Source: Priapulus caudatus (lineage: Eukaryota; Priapulida; Priapulimorpha; Priapulimorphida; Priapulidae). From it: a DNA stretch of 30,979 nucleotides. The notes below the pieces were generated by a model that did not search any database, was not told the origin of the DNA, and worked only from the letters and a program-made list of their open reading frames with translations. The stretch lies in assembly GCF_000485595.1 (NCBI RefSeq), contig NW_014577135.1, positions 185,005 to 215,983 on the forward strand, read 5' to 3'. This document shows positions 1 to 9,044 of this stretch, piece after piece (position 1 is the stretch's first letter; each line of letters begins with the position of its first letter). Position numbers and translations under genes: made by a program.

Positions 1-3000
1 TAGCTATCGGTTAGCTGAAACCACATATCTACCCTTTATAACGTAGTCAGATGCTAGCCATAATGACTTCTCTCAGTCTCATGGCCTTCCCGGCTCCCTA
101 ATAACTACGGTATAGTGGGCAGAAGAGCCGCTAGAGCTAACAAAATGATCAGAGTGTAGAAGTACGAGGGATGCTACAGTTAATGCGTCCAAAGCTGTAA
201 TACATCGCTACATCGCTACATAATTGCACGCTAAATCAAAGACTGGCGGCACGGATGTTTGGCAACTGTTCAACTACGTCGCCAGAATTTCTGATTAGAA
301 CTTCATTTAGACTTCCTGTCTCAGCTACGCTCCCTTTGAGCTGAGTCGCAGACGCGTACAGCAGCCGCAGCGTGCATTCCTCAGCAACCACTAGTGAAGC
401 TGTTATTAAGAGAAGGTCAGCCGTCTGACTGCACCAAGCATAGTCGCAATGATGTCGAAGTGACAGAAGCCAAGGCGGGAAGCTAATAGTAGAGTTATAT
501 CAGGAATGATGTCATGAGAGTGCGAGGCGGGCTCGACGGAAAAGACGTTATCTGTGATAAACAGCCGCTTTCGACCGTTTGCGTCGGTTGCGAATGCCTC
601 GGCCGCTGTCTGAACGTCGTTACCTTGCGACGACATGCGCATTCTAAATAGCCATTGGGGCGTAAACTGATTAAACGCGATATTGACGCCGCGCTGCCTG
701 TAGTGACGTGTTATACGCGTCCACGTAATGACGCCGAGGATAAGAGTAACGCTAGCCGTATTCGAATTCATTAATAACATAGTTGTTATAATAGAGCGGA
801 AATTGCGTTCAAAATTCTACAATCAATCGTCTGTGCACTGCACATGTAAAATAAGTCGGCAAGCGTCATGCATGACTTCCTTCTAATTTACTGCTAATAA
901 TCTTTTCATTATTTCGGGCATGTGAAAATGCAGCCACTGCAATCACTGGTCTACATCTGAGCACATAAATCAAGATGCGATTTTTCCATTCGCTGCCGAA
1001 ACTACGGATTACCGTAATGCTGCGTTGCCTTTACATCTACGCAGACTCGCGACAGCCTCACGGCAACCGCGGTATTGCAGCAAAGTCGCGATGCCCACGC
1101 AATATCACATGCGTGCGCTCTGTGTTATAATGTTTTCTTTATCGTTCACTCGTTGCTGTATATCCTCAAGCCGTCGCGGCCGGGCAGTCTATTGGCAAAC
1201 CCTCCCGAGCGATCATCGCTGCGTGCCATGCTATACTTTAATGAAAGAATAATTTAACGAGGCAATCGAACCGAAGCTAGCAGAGCCAACTAGTGCAAAC
1301 CGCGCGCGTACAAACTCAACTCCCTCCCAGCGGCAGCCAGCCAGCGGAAATTGGTGTTCAGATGTGAAATATTATATCTGGACGAGAGATCAATGACTGA
1401 TCAATACCGACAATATTCCGGAAAGCTGTTGATTAGCGAAATAATAATTTTTAACGGCAAGCGTGAAGATTGATTCCGTTTTATTTTCAAATAGCCATAT
1501 TGTAATTAGCTGTTTTTTTCTGTGAAAACGACCCGTCGCTGCGTATTAACCTTGCATTCTCTACGGCGTAACCTTCATTTCGCTCTCGCGGGTGCGTTGA
1601 AAGTTATATGGACGAAATTTCATCGAGTGCGGGAGGCAGTTGATCGACCACCTGACGTAAAGAAAGGGGAGTCATCTGTCAATGTCGCGGTTCGTAAAAC
1701 CCTTCAGTATTTGCGGCTGCGTCGAGTGCAGCAGTTCCTTAAAATCAAGCACGAGCTGTGAAACAGTGATTGGGAAGCTAGGACAATGTACAACACTTGC
1801 ATGCGCCGCGCAGATGAAGGAATTGGCGGGAGGGGGGACACTAGCAGCTGCCATTTCTTGAGAATGGTTAGTTTGCTTTACACAGCGCGCCTAAGTTTTT
1901 ATTTCATCAGAGTCGCAGAGTCAGGAATTCTCGGACAGTCTGTTGACGTTCAGACATGCATTGCAAATACAGAAACGACAGTGATTAATTCGCATTGTAC
2001 AAGGTCGGCATATTTACGCTAGCTGAAAAACAATGAACCCGATGGTTATTGGACGTTTATTAAGGCGATAATTAGTGAAAAGCTACGAAAGGAAATATTA
2101 GTATATATCTAGAATATAGCATAGTCTAGTTCGTTAATAGATTCGTTTAAATAAGAGATTAAATAATTACATAAGCGATTCGTTTTCCTATCCCACACCC
2201 TCAGTAGAGGGAGAGAGGATATATAGTGCAGGAGAGGGTGATTGTAAACTATAGGCGAAAGTGGGCGTGTAGGAAGCGTATAGACTGCACTGCAAAGACG
2301 GAGTTTAGACAGCAGAATAGGGAGGAAGCGTGTATCGTGTGCAATTGAGTGGGAGTTCTACTGTATACAGATACTGAATACATAATGCGCAACGTGACAC
2401 TGTTTCTTCTGCTGCGTTTGAGACCCTTTATAGTGTAATACAACGACTATAAACAGCAATGAAATTTTCTACTCTCTATAGTGCATGGCGTGCACGCTAT
2501 GCTAATATTAAAAGCAAATATCAGGAGGATCATAAAACCTACAGCGCTAGCATCATTATACCGACACATGTGGTAGTATTCATAGAGCTCTTCATCTTTC
2601 TTTTCTACCATGAGGACGCTCATATAGATATGTTCCTCGTAGTTATATGTGTTATTTATTTTCGTACGTTATTTTCTTACGGTTTGTTTTTTAAATTCAA
2701 ATTCAAATTTTAATTTTAATTATAGTTTTAATAGCGGTTTAGCTTTTTAAATTCCGGTCGCCGTCAGACATTTTCAAAGATAGCGATCGTGTTTGCTTGG
2801 CCTCATCTCCGAGGTGAGAGAGAGGGGGGGGGTGGAAATACGCTGCAACCAATGAAAGAGCCGGTGGGTAATGAAGTCAAGTTCCGGAGAAAATGCGAGC
2901 TAAATGCATCCTATATCCGGAAAAATCAGATGTAAAGGCGGAAGGGTCTATGTGCGTCGCCATATTGGATTATCAGCAGATCTTCTGAGCCAGCATTTAG

Positions 3001-3736
3001 GCTCACTCATAAATAAGAACCGTAGTTGTAAACACTGTTACTATGGAAGCAAACAATGGCGTAACACTAACCTACATATTGCATTATTATTAATTTAAGA
3101 TATCAATTATGAATCTAGCCTATAAGCTTTAAAAGCTGTTAGTGCAGCTGGGCGCGACGCAAACACAGAGACATTGACGAGCAAGCAAGTGTTGCGGTAG
3201 TGACGTGCACGGCATCAGTTATGTTCTTTGTTACCCACGTGCAAGGCAGGTGTCGAGAAATATACCATCACGCGGAACACTTCGATTTAATTGACTATAA
3301 TCGCCCACCGTACAAAATGTCAACATTTCAGTATACCTTTATTGAGGTGATTTCTTATATATTGCTGTATACAGTGAAACGTATGGATCTTGGATTCGTC
3401 CGTGGTGCATGCAAATATTACCTTATATGCTTTATTCGTGCGGTAAAATATGTCATGTGTTGGGCTTTCAAAACGAATGCGGTTTACATAAGCGACATGG
3501 TTTCATTTAATTCCAGAGTGACTTCAAATATTTGCCGTGCGCGATTGTTTCATGCGTCCACATATCAAGCAAAAGCCGTAAAATGACTTCACAATAAAAA
3601 TGATATGTTTAATATAACCGAATGTTGCAATGCTATATATAGCACGCGGTAAGGGTAGGAGAGATTGCATTTTATTTTACTTTCCATTAACAAAATCTTC
3701 GTGTGCTGTTGGCAATACAAGCAGTGCGCGTCGGGG

Positions 3737-3738
<2 letters not shown>
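1..3738. other. Interval without a recognised gene
   Basis: I recognise no gene, RNA or transposon here. There is a short ATTCAA-type run near 2690-2712. The longest non-repetitive frame lies at 3200-3586 on the plus strand (128 codons) and is followed 6 nt later by an AATAAA at 3593-3598. Its product has no motif I recognise, and a frame of this length is expected by chance in 31 kb of both strands, so it is not called as a gene. Confidence 0.5.
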
Positions 3739-3781
<43 letters not shown>

Positions 3782-3800
3782 GTGTGTGTGTGTGTGTGTG

Positions 3801-3833
<33 letters not shown>

Positions 3834-3834
3834 G

Positions 3835-3868
<34 letters not shown>

Positions 3869-4350
3869 ATGTAATCCTGTGCGGATGGTGTGTTTGCTGT
3901 GTGGATATGTGGTGTGTATCTGTGGGTGTATGTGTTATGTTGATTCAGGACCCGGACTGTGTGTGTGTGTGTGTGTCGATGTGTGATAGTGTGTCTGTGT
4001 GAGCCTTGTGTGGTGGTGTTTGGTGTTGTGCTGTATGTGTGTGTGTGGTGTGTGTGGTGTGGTTGTGTGTGTGTGTGGTGTGTCTGTGTGTGTTGTGTGT
4101 GTGTGTGTGTGTGTGTTGTGTCGTTGGTGTGGTGTGTGTCGCCGTGTCTGCTGCCGCGTCTGGGTGTCTGCGAAGTTCGGTGGGACGTGGGGGGTAGAAG
4201 GAATGGAGTATTGTGATGGGATGGTAGTGGAGGAGGAGGAAGGAGGAAGATTGAGTGGAATGGGGAAAATAGATTCGTGTATGTATTGTGTGTGGTTTGT
4301 GTGTGTGTGTGATTGTGTGCATGTGTGTGTATATGGCCATGTGTAGCGCG
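3739..4350. repeat. Compound GT/CA microsatellite
   Basis: Long pure (GT)n runs occupy about 3739-3866, broken by TT and GTTGTT interruptions. They continue as degenerate GT-rich sequence with further pure runs near 3958-3976, 4084-4116 and 4300-4330. The frames on both strands encode only Cys/Val or Thr/His repeats and are not genes. Alternating purine-pyrimidine runs of this kind can adopt Z-DNA. Their true length may be wrong in a short-read assembly. Confidence 0.97.
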
Positions 4351-4397
4351 CGGCGCGGTGTGTTTTAGAATAGATAGAATAGAGGGCCAGAGAGATC

Positions 4398-4538
4398 CGT
4401 TGACGAGAGGATAGAAAAGAAAGGAAAGAGATAGAGCAGGAATAGAGAAGAGAGAGAAGAGAGCAGAGAGAATGGAGGAGGACATAGAGAGTGATCTGTG
4501 AGAAGAGAGAGAGAGAGAGAGAGAGATAGGGGAGAGTG
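4398..4538. repeat. Polypurine GA-rich tract
   Basis: The plus strand is almost entirely purine, grading from mixed AGAAA-type motifs to a pure (GA)n run near 4504-4526. It lies directly beyond the GT-rich block, so the two together form a composite low-complexity region. No protein is supported. Confidence 0.9.
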
Positions 4539-4903
4539 GCGTTCTCATGTGTGCATTGGTGTTGGATGAGTAATGGCCTGCGCTTGTGTTGGGGTGGACG
4601 TTGGGCATGGTTTGCGGTAATGTATTTCTATGAACGGAGGTATGGTTCTTAGGGCTACCTTGTCTGGGAATAGGTTTGTAGTGCAGACAATCACATACAC
4701 ATGTACAAACACGCGCCTATACACGCGCACGAATACGTGCAATCACACACTGCCTCGTAAAATCATATGTAGGTTTGTGAATGCACAGTTCCATATTGCG
4801 ACATAGAGACGTAGATTGCGAGGGAAATAAATGCGGCAATAAAATAATAAAGAACGATCACGCGAGTGAGAACGGCCACGAATTCCGTTACGCACGACGT
4901 AGT
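4539..4903. other. Interval without a recognised gene
   Basis: Mixed sequence lies between the microsatellite block and the transposon-derived complex. I see no coding, RNA or repeat signal beyond short ACAC/CGCG patches near 4690-4745. Confidence 0.5.
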
Positions 4904-5030
4904 TCTCACGTTTGCGATTTCTACTGAAGGCGACAGCCGTAAACTAGTCGTTATACCCGGCGCACACGGTGAAATTCATGGTGAGCACGGAGCGTGAGTT
5001 TCATGCTCAGCAGGAATCTCACCGTGCGCG
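4904..5030 (+). repeat. Direct-repeat module, copy 1
   Basis: This segment closely matches 6865-6984 in the same orientation. Both begin with CTCACGTTTGCGATTTCTA, continue through GGCGACAGCCGTAAA and TAGTCGTTATAC, and end in a shared palindrome. It sits at the outer edge of the left inverted arm and has no counterpart beyond the right arm. It is probably a terminal or subterminal part of an unclassified DNA transposon. Confidence 0.8.
4960..5029. repeat. Imperfect palindrome, module P copy 1
   Basis: The left half reads GCGCACACGGTGAAATTCAT and the right half, read on the other strand, reads GCGCACGGTGAGATTCCTGC, around a short centre containing GGAGCGTGAG. The two halves can fold into a hairpin of about 28 bp with a few mismatches. 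Related copies lie at 5655-5750, 6921-6984 and 8716-8810. This recurrence suggests a transposon end or a transposase binding site rather than a chance hairpin. Confidence 0.75.
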
Positions 5031-5192
5031 CGGTCGATTTATTTGAGTTTTCGGTCTCGCGAGGCGGAGAGGAAAATAGCAGATTTGGTTTGTTTGATCA
5101 TTTTGGTCTCGCGAGGCTGAAAACTCAGCGTGTAGCGGGTGCGGGGTATGTGAGACTGCTGCTTACACTCACTCAGTGGCAGCGCATTTTAA

Positions 5193-5588
5193 GGGTAATG
5201 CTATCCCCCGGGCGTGGAGGGAGGTGACCGCAACGTGGCAGCACTAGTGTTAGGATAGTGTTAGGATTAGGGTTAGGGTCAGGGTTAGGGTTAGGGTTAG
5301 GGTTAGGATTAGGGTTAGAGTTAGGGTTAGGGTTAGGGATTGGGTTAGGGTTAGGATTAGGGTTAGGGTTAGGGTTAGGGTTTTTGCATCATGATATCTG
5401 TCCCCACACCATAGATTAATTTTTGTGGATTTTTGGATCTATATATAGCGCTTCGAGATATAGATGTTTAGTGTAATGGTTAGCGTTGGAGGTATTGGAG
5501 TTAGCGTTACCGGCTGAGTAATGGTTTTGAAGTATACGTCAACGGTATCACGTGACCCTCACTCCACGCCCGGGGGATAGCAACACCC
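5193..5588. mobile_element. 396-bp MITE with 9-bp target duplication, MULE-like
   Basis: The ends are inverted repeats of 36 and 37 bp. The left reads GGGTAATGCTATCCCCCGGG and the right, on the other strand, GGGTGTTGCTATCCCCCGGG, both followed by CGTGGAG. Both sides are flanked by a perfect GCATTTTAA (5184-5192 and 5589-5597). The homologous site in the right inverted arm has one GCATTTTGA and no insertion, which confirms the target duplication. A 9-bp duplication and GGG termini suggest a Mutator-like element, but without a transposase this is inference. It has no coding capacity. Its interior is dominated by telomere-like repeats. Confidence 0.85.
5248..5382 (+). repeat. Interstitial TTAGGG telomere-like array
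   Basis: About 22 tandem copies of TTAGGG and one-base variants (TTAGGA, TTAGAG, TTGGG) lie on the plus strand. The array is enclosed by the inverted ends of the 396-bp element, so it is probably carried by that transposon rather than being a chromosome-fusion relic. Degenerate GTTAGCGTT motifs continue near 5478-5512. The G-rich strand could form G-quadruplexes. Confidence 0.95.
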
Positions 5589-5654
5589 GCATTTTAATTG
5601 GTTTCGCCATTTTGATTAGTCACATGACCTACAGTGGCACCGCTCGTAAGATCT

Positions 5655-5750
5655 GTGCTCAGCACGAAGGTCACCGTGTGCGCGGGTGTTTGATTCTGCT
5701 GAACACGAAACTCGCGCTCCGTGTTCAGCACGAATCTCACCGTCTGCGCC
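5655..5750. repeat. Palindromic module P, copy 2 (rearranged)
   Basis: It contains GTGCTCAGCACGAAGGTCAC and later GTGTTCAGCACGAATCTCAC, with an internal GCTGAACACGAAACTCGCGC. These are the half-units of the palindrome at 4960-5029 in a rearranged order. The reverse-complement counterpart lies at 8716-8810. Confidence 0.75.
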
Positions 5751-5789
5751 AGGTATTCGTATTCACGCAACCACACGCGCCAGCTTGTG

Positions 5790-5893
5790 CGCCCGTATGA
5801 CGCACACGCGCGCGCACACGTGCACGCACGCACGTACGAAGGTACACATTACCACACACGCACGCACGCACTCACGCACTCACGCACGTACTC
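5790..5893. repeat. ACGC/CGCA-rich microsatellite in left arm
   Basis: Runs of ACGC and CGCACA are interrupted by a unique GTACGAAGGTACACATTACC segment. The same arrangement appears inverted at about 8575-8670, so the microsatellite existed before the two arms diverged. Confidence 0.9.
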
Positions 5894-6313
5894 ATGCTCG
5901 TACCGCGGTGTAAAGACGCGCAACATTTACGAGATAAATGCCGACAATTTCCACCGCAAAAGACGCCGGGCGTCGGGCCATTCAGCCGTCATCGCTGCAT
6001 GGAGACAGACACCGCTACGTCAGCATTCCCACCTGCTGCAACGTTGAGCCGCTTTGTGGCACCGTACTGCTCCATCGACCGCCCCCTACCGGATAGTTAC
6101 ATCATTAAGCGCCCTCTACCGAATTACTAAATTATCGGCGACCCACTGCTGGATTACTGAATTGCTGGAGTTATCGAGATCACCATGCACATTATTGAAT
6201 ATATTTGAACACCACTTTGCAGGGAAATCATTGAGTCCTACCAGCTTATTAAATGATCGAGCGCCCCCTAGCGGTTCGCTTAACGATCGGGTGTCCCAGT
6301 CCGAGTTATGCAA

Positions 6314-6413
6314 ATCTCAGTCTGCAGCGATGTTCAGAGATTTGAGCCCTATCTCAGTCTGCACGATGTCCGGAGGTTTGAACCCTATCTCAGTCTGCAG
6401 CGTGATTTTCAGA
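6314..6413 (+). repeat. 36-37 bp tandem repeat, about 2.7 copies
   Basis: Units start at 6314, 6351 and 6387 with ATCTCAGTCTGCA. They continue with a variable middle and end in TTTGARCCCT. The repeat lies just inside the left arm and has no copy near the right arm. Confidence 0.85.
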
Positions 6414-6864
6414 CAATAGCTCATGTTTCGCTGCTCATAAACGTTATTTTATCTTGCCGAGTGTCTCTCTGAGTCGTCAGCGGGAGGCGAAAGAGAACAC
6501 GTCACGTCACCTTTCGCTCGCACGCCTGTCGAGTGCAGCCGTGACGCAGGGGGTCGCGGCATTCACACGTCACTTCGCGCGCTGACGGTTGAAGCACTGC
6601 TTAGACGGCATTGTCGTCGCCAGCAACCGCGTGTTCACGCCGTGAGAGCGGGGAGCGTCGAAGGTTCTCAACACCGCCGCTCGCCGATACACAAGTTTCA
6701 ATTTGAAGCTGCAAACGCAAACAGAGTTTGCTACGCGCTGTTTGCCAACAGCTCGTCAACGCTCGCCGAAGCTTGTCAAATTGCCACGAAGGAAAAACGG
6801 CACGACGACGACGAAGAAGAAGAAGATGAGGAACAACAACAAGAATAACAAGAATAAGAACGAG
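6414..6864. other. Core of the inverted-repeat complex, first half
   Basis: No recognisable protein is seen. A GAC/GAA-rich patch at 6795-6850 gives a short acidic Asp/Glu/Gln run in one plus-strand frame and a basic/hydrophobic run on the other strand. Both are low-complexity products and I do not call a gene. Confidence 0.4.
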
Positions 6865-6984
6865 ACTCACGTTTGCGATTTCTAGTAAAGGCGACAGCCG
6901 TAAAATAGTCGTTATACTCGGCGCACACGGTGAGATTCGTGCTGAGCACGGAGCGTGAGTTTCGTGCTCAGCACGAATCTCACC
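6865..6984 (+). repeat. Direct-repeat module, copy 2, ending at an assembly gap
   Basis: This is the same orientation and order as 4904-5030: the CTCACGTTTGCGATTTCTA start, the GGCGACAGCCGTAAA block, then the palindrome at 6921-6984. The last readable bases, GAATCTCACC, are the middle of the palindrome's right half. The sequence then enters a run of ten N. The palindrome is better preserved here than in copy 1. Confidence 0.85.
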
Positions 6985-6994
6985 NNNNNNNNNN
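6985..6994. other. Assembly gap of 10 N
   Basis: Ten N follow directly after a hairpin-forming palindrome and precede an ACAC-rich sequence. The number of N is unlikely to reflect the true distance, and 6984 and 6995 may not be adjacent in the genome. Confidence 0.98.
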
Positions 6995-7014
6995 ACACAA
7001 CACACCACACACAC

Positions 7015-8212
7015 ACAGATCGTCAGCCTAGGAGTGAGCCAATCTTCTGTTAGCTATGGTTAAATGTTTTATTTGTATAATGTACAGAATAGAGCACAAA
7101 CTATATGGTTATTGCTCTGTAAACTATTCTCAACCTTTAAATGGTCGGTACCCCCCCATCAATTAAGCTATTGGAACAGGTTAATCGATGTATGTACATG
7201 TGGCGTGGTTTTAAGCCATTAGCGTCCATGCGCTCAGCTGTGGAGTTTGTATTCCAGGGTTTTGTTGTTTAAAAAATTCTACCCCGCAACTTGAATTGTT
7301 GAGTCTATTCCGGACTCAACACAACAATGCTAAACTATCCGTCACCAAACATAACAAAAAGAATGATGGAGCTTTGTGGAGAACAATAAGGATATCATTA
7401 AAAGATGTAAGCCTCTCTCTTTGCTCTCGCTGATGGCTGATAGGCTAACCGATTGTGCAACACTGAGCAAGTGCCAATGTGGTGTAGATTTGTACAACAG
7501 AAACACGATATCACAGTCCACTGAGGAGTTTCTGGCTTCAAGATGCGTGTCAACTACAGGTGAAGCCTCTGAGCAAACCATTCGCAAACACTAGATGAGT
7601 GTGCATCAATGCCATAGATGAGAGCCCAACTATCATGGGGCCCTAATATGAGCGTAAAGTATAAAGGATACACGCAAGAATAAGAGAATTTATGACAGAT
7701 GCCCACCTTAATCCATTGCAGGCTCAATGCCTAAATTTGGCTATAGTTCATTCGCCCTGTATGATCCCCTCCAATAGAACATATGATGGGCACTGTTCAA
7801 GAAATTGCAATTTGCATTTCCTACTTCTGCTAAACGCCAGATATCACTTTAAACTGCCATGATGTGAGAGCAACTGCCCCAGAAAAGATGAAGAAAAAAG
7901 GATAACTTAGAACCCATCTGTGAAACTAGAATGGAAGCAGTTCGAACCTGATGCATTGTTGACTTTAAATTCATCATTTTGACGTCGTTGTTGATGCTTT
8001 GGCCGAACTAGAGCTAAAATAGTGATTTAAAGCTCGTGCCCTTCCGTTGTCAATCCTGAAGTTCGATTTATTGTTGCGCTTTGTATCGTGCAGGCGGAGA
8101 GCATGTCTGACAGTACGTGTTCCCTTATCAAAAATGCTTACACCGGATAGATAATTGACTTGGTCACTGCGCAAAAGAACCAGAGTCGTTATCGATACCT
8201 CCTCCTCAGGCC
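7015..8212. other. Core between inverted arms, no intact gene
   Basis: This segment differs in composition from the arms. It may hold decayed coding sequence: an ATG at 7056 opens a 36-codon frame starting MVKCFICIMYRIEHKLYGYC, with a Cys-x2-Cys spacing, stopping at 7164-7166. A second plus-strand frame lies at 7376-7594 and a minus-strand frame at 7974-8303 runs into the right arm. I recognise no family in any of them. A dead transposase or captured host sequence are both possible. Confidence 0.35.
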
Positions 8213-9044
8213 ATAAGCTGTAAGACTCCAATGATTTCCGTGCAAGGTGTGTTTTCAAAATATATTCAATAAAGTGCATGTGATTCTCGATAATCTCCAG
8301 CAATTCAGTAATCCAGCAGTGGGTCGCCGATGAATTTAGTAATTCGTGTAAGGCCGCTTAATGATGTAACTATCCGGTAGGGGGCGGTCGATGGAGCAGT
8401 ACGGTGCCACAAAGCGGCTCAACGTTGCAGCAGGTGGGAATGCTGACGATAGCGGTGTCTGTCTCCATGCAGCGATGAACGGCTGAATGCCGACGCCGGC
8501 GTCTTTTTGCGGTGGAAATTGTCGGCATTTATCCTGCGTAAATGTTGCGTCCTTTACACCGCGGTACGAGCATGAAGTACGTGCGTGAGTGCGTGAGTGA
8601 GTGCGTGCGTGTGTGGTAATGTGTACCTTCGTACGTGCGTGCGTGCACGTGTGCGCGCGTGTGCGTCATACGGGCGCACAAGCTGGCGCGTGTGGTTGCG
8701 TGAATACGAATACCTGGCGCAGACGGTGAGATTCGTGCTGAGCACGGAGCGCGAGTTTCGTGTTCAGCAGAATCTCACACCCGCGCACACGGAGACCTTC
8801 GTGCTCAGCACAGATCTTACGAGCGGTGCCACTGTGGGTCATGTGACTGATCAAAATGGCGAAACCAATCAAAATGCGCCACCACTTAGTGAGAACCAAT
8901 CAAAATGCGCCGCCACTGAGTGAGTGTAAGCAGGAGTCTCACATACCCCGCACCCGCTACACGCTGAGTTTTTAAATACGATCAAACACGACCAAATTTG
9001 ATATTTTCCTCACCGCCTCGCGAGACCGAAAACTCAAATAAATC
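8213..9044 (-). mobile_element. Right arm of large inverted-repeat element
   Basis: This is the reverse complement of 5036-6249 without the 396-bp insertion. It has two tandem copies of a segment with CCAATCAAAATGCGCC (near 8861 and 8896) where the left arm has one, and one of these provides the uninterrupted target site. The match ends at AATC 9041-9044. The outer palindrome found beside the left arm is absent here and replaced by GC-rich sequence. Confidence 0.85.
8716..8810. repeat. Palindromic module P, copy 3
   Basis: It contains GGCGCAGACGGTGAGATTCG, then GTGCTGAGCACGGAGCGCGA, and later CACGGAGACCTTCGTGCTCA. It is the inverted counterpart of 5655-5750 and shares half-units with 4960-5029 and 6921-6984. 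Confidence 0.75.

Larger units (their letters stand above)
5036..6249 (+). mobile_element. Left arm of large inverted-repeat element
   Basis: This arm is the reverse complement of 8213-9044. Matching blocks include the TCTCGCGAG motifs near 5050-5120, the GCACCGCTCG block near 5640, the ACGC-type microsatellite near 5794-5890, the CGCCCCCTACCGGATAGTTA stretch near 6080, and the inner end AGCTTAT at 6243-6249. Without its 396-bp insertion and the duplicated 9 bp, the arm is about 807 bp, close to the 832 bp of the other arm. Substitutions and small gaps are scattered, so the copies are old and not an assembly echo. No transposase is visible and the superfamily is unassigned. Confidence 0.85.

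Noticed and set aside
3200-3586. 128-codon plus-strand frame followed by AATAAA
   Set aside because: A few frames of this size are expected by chance in 31 kb on two strands. No family is recognised and no promoter or splice evidence is visible, so it is only mentioned in the interval entry.
3589-4608. 339-codon minus-strand frame rich in Thr-His
   Set aside because: It reads through the CA strand of the GT microsatellite and the pyrimidine strand of the GA tract. No conserved segment is seen.
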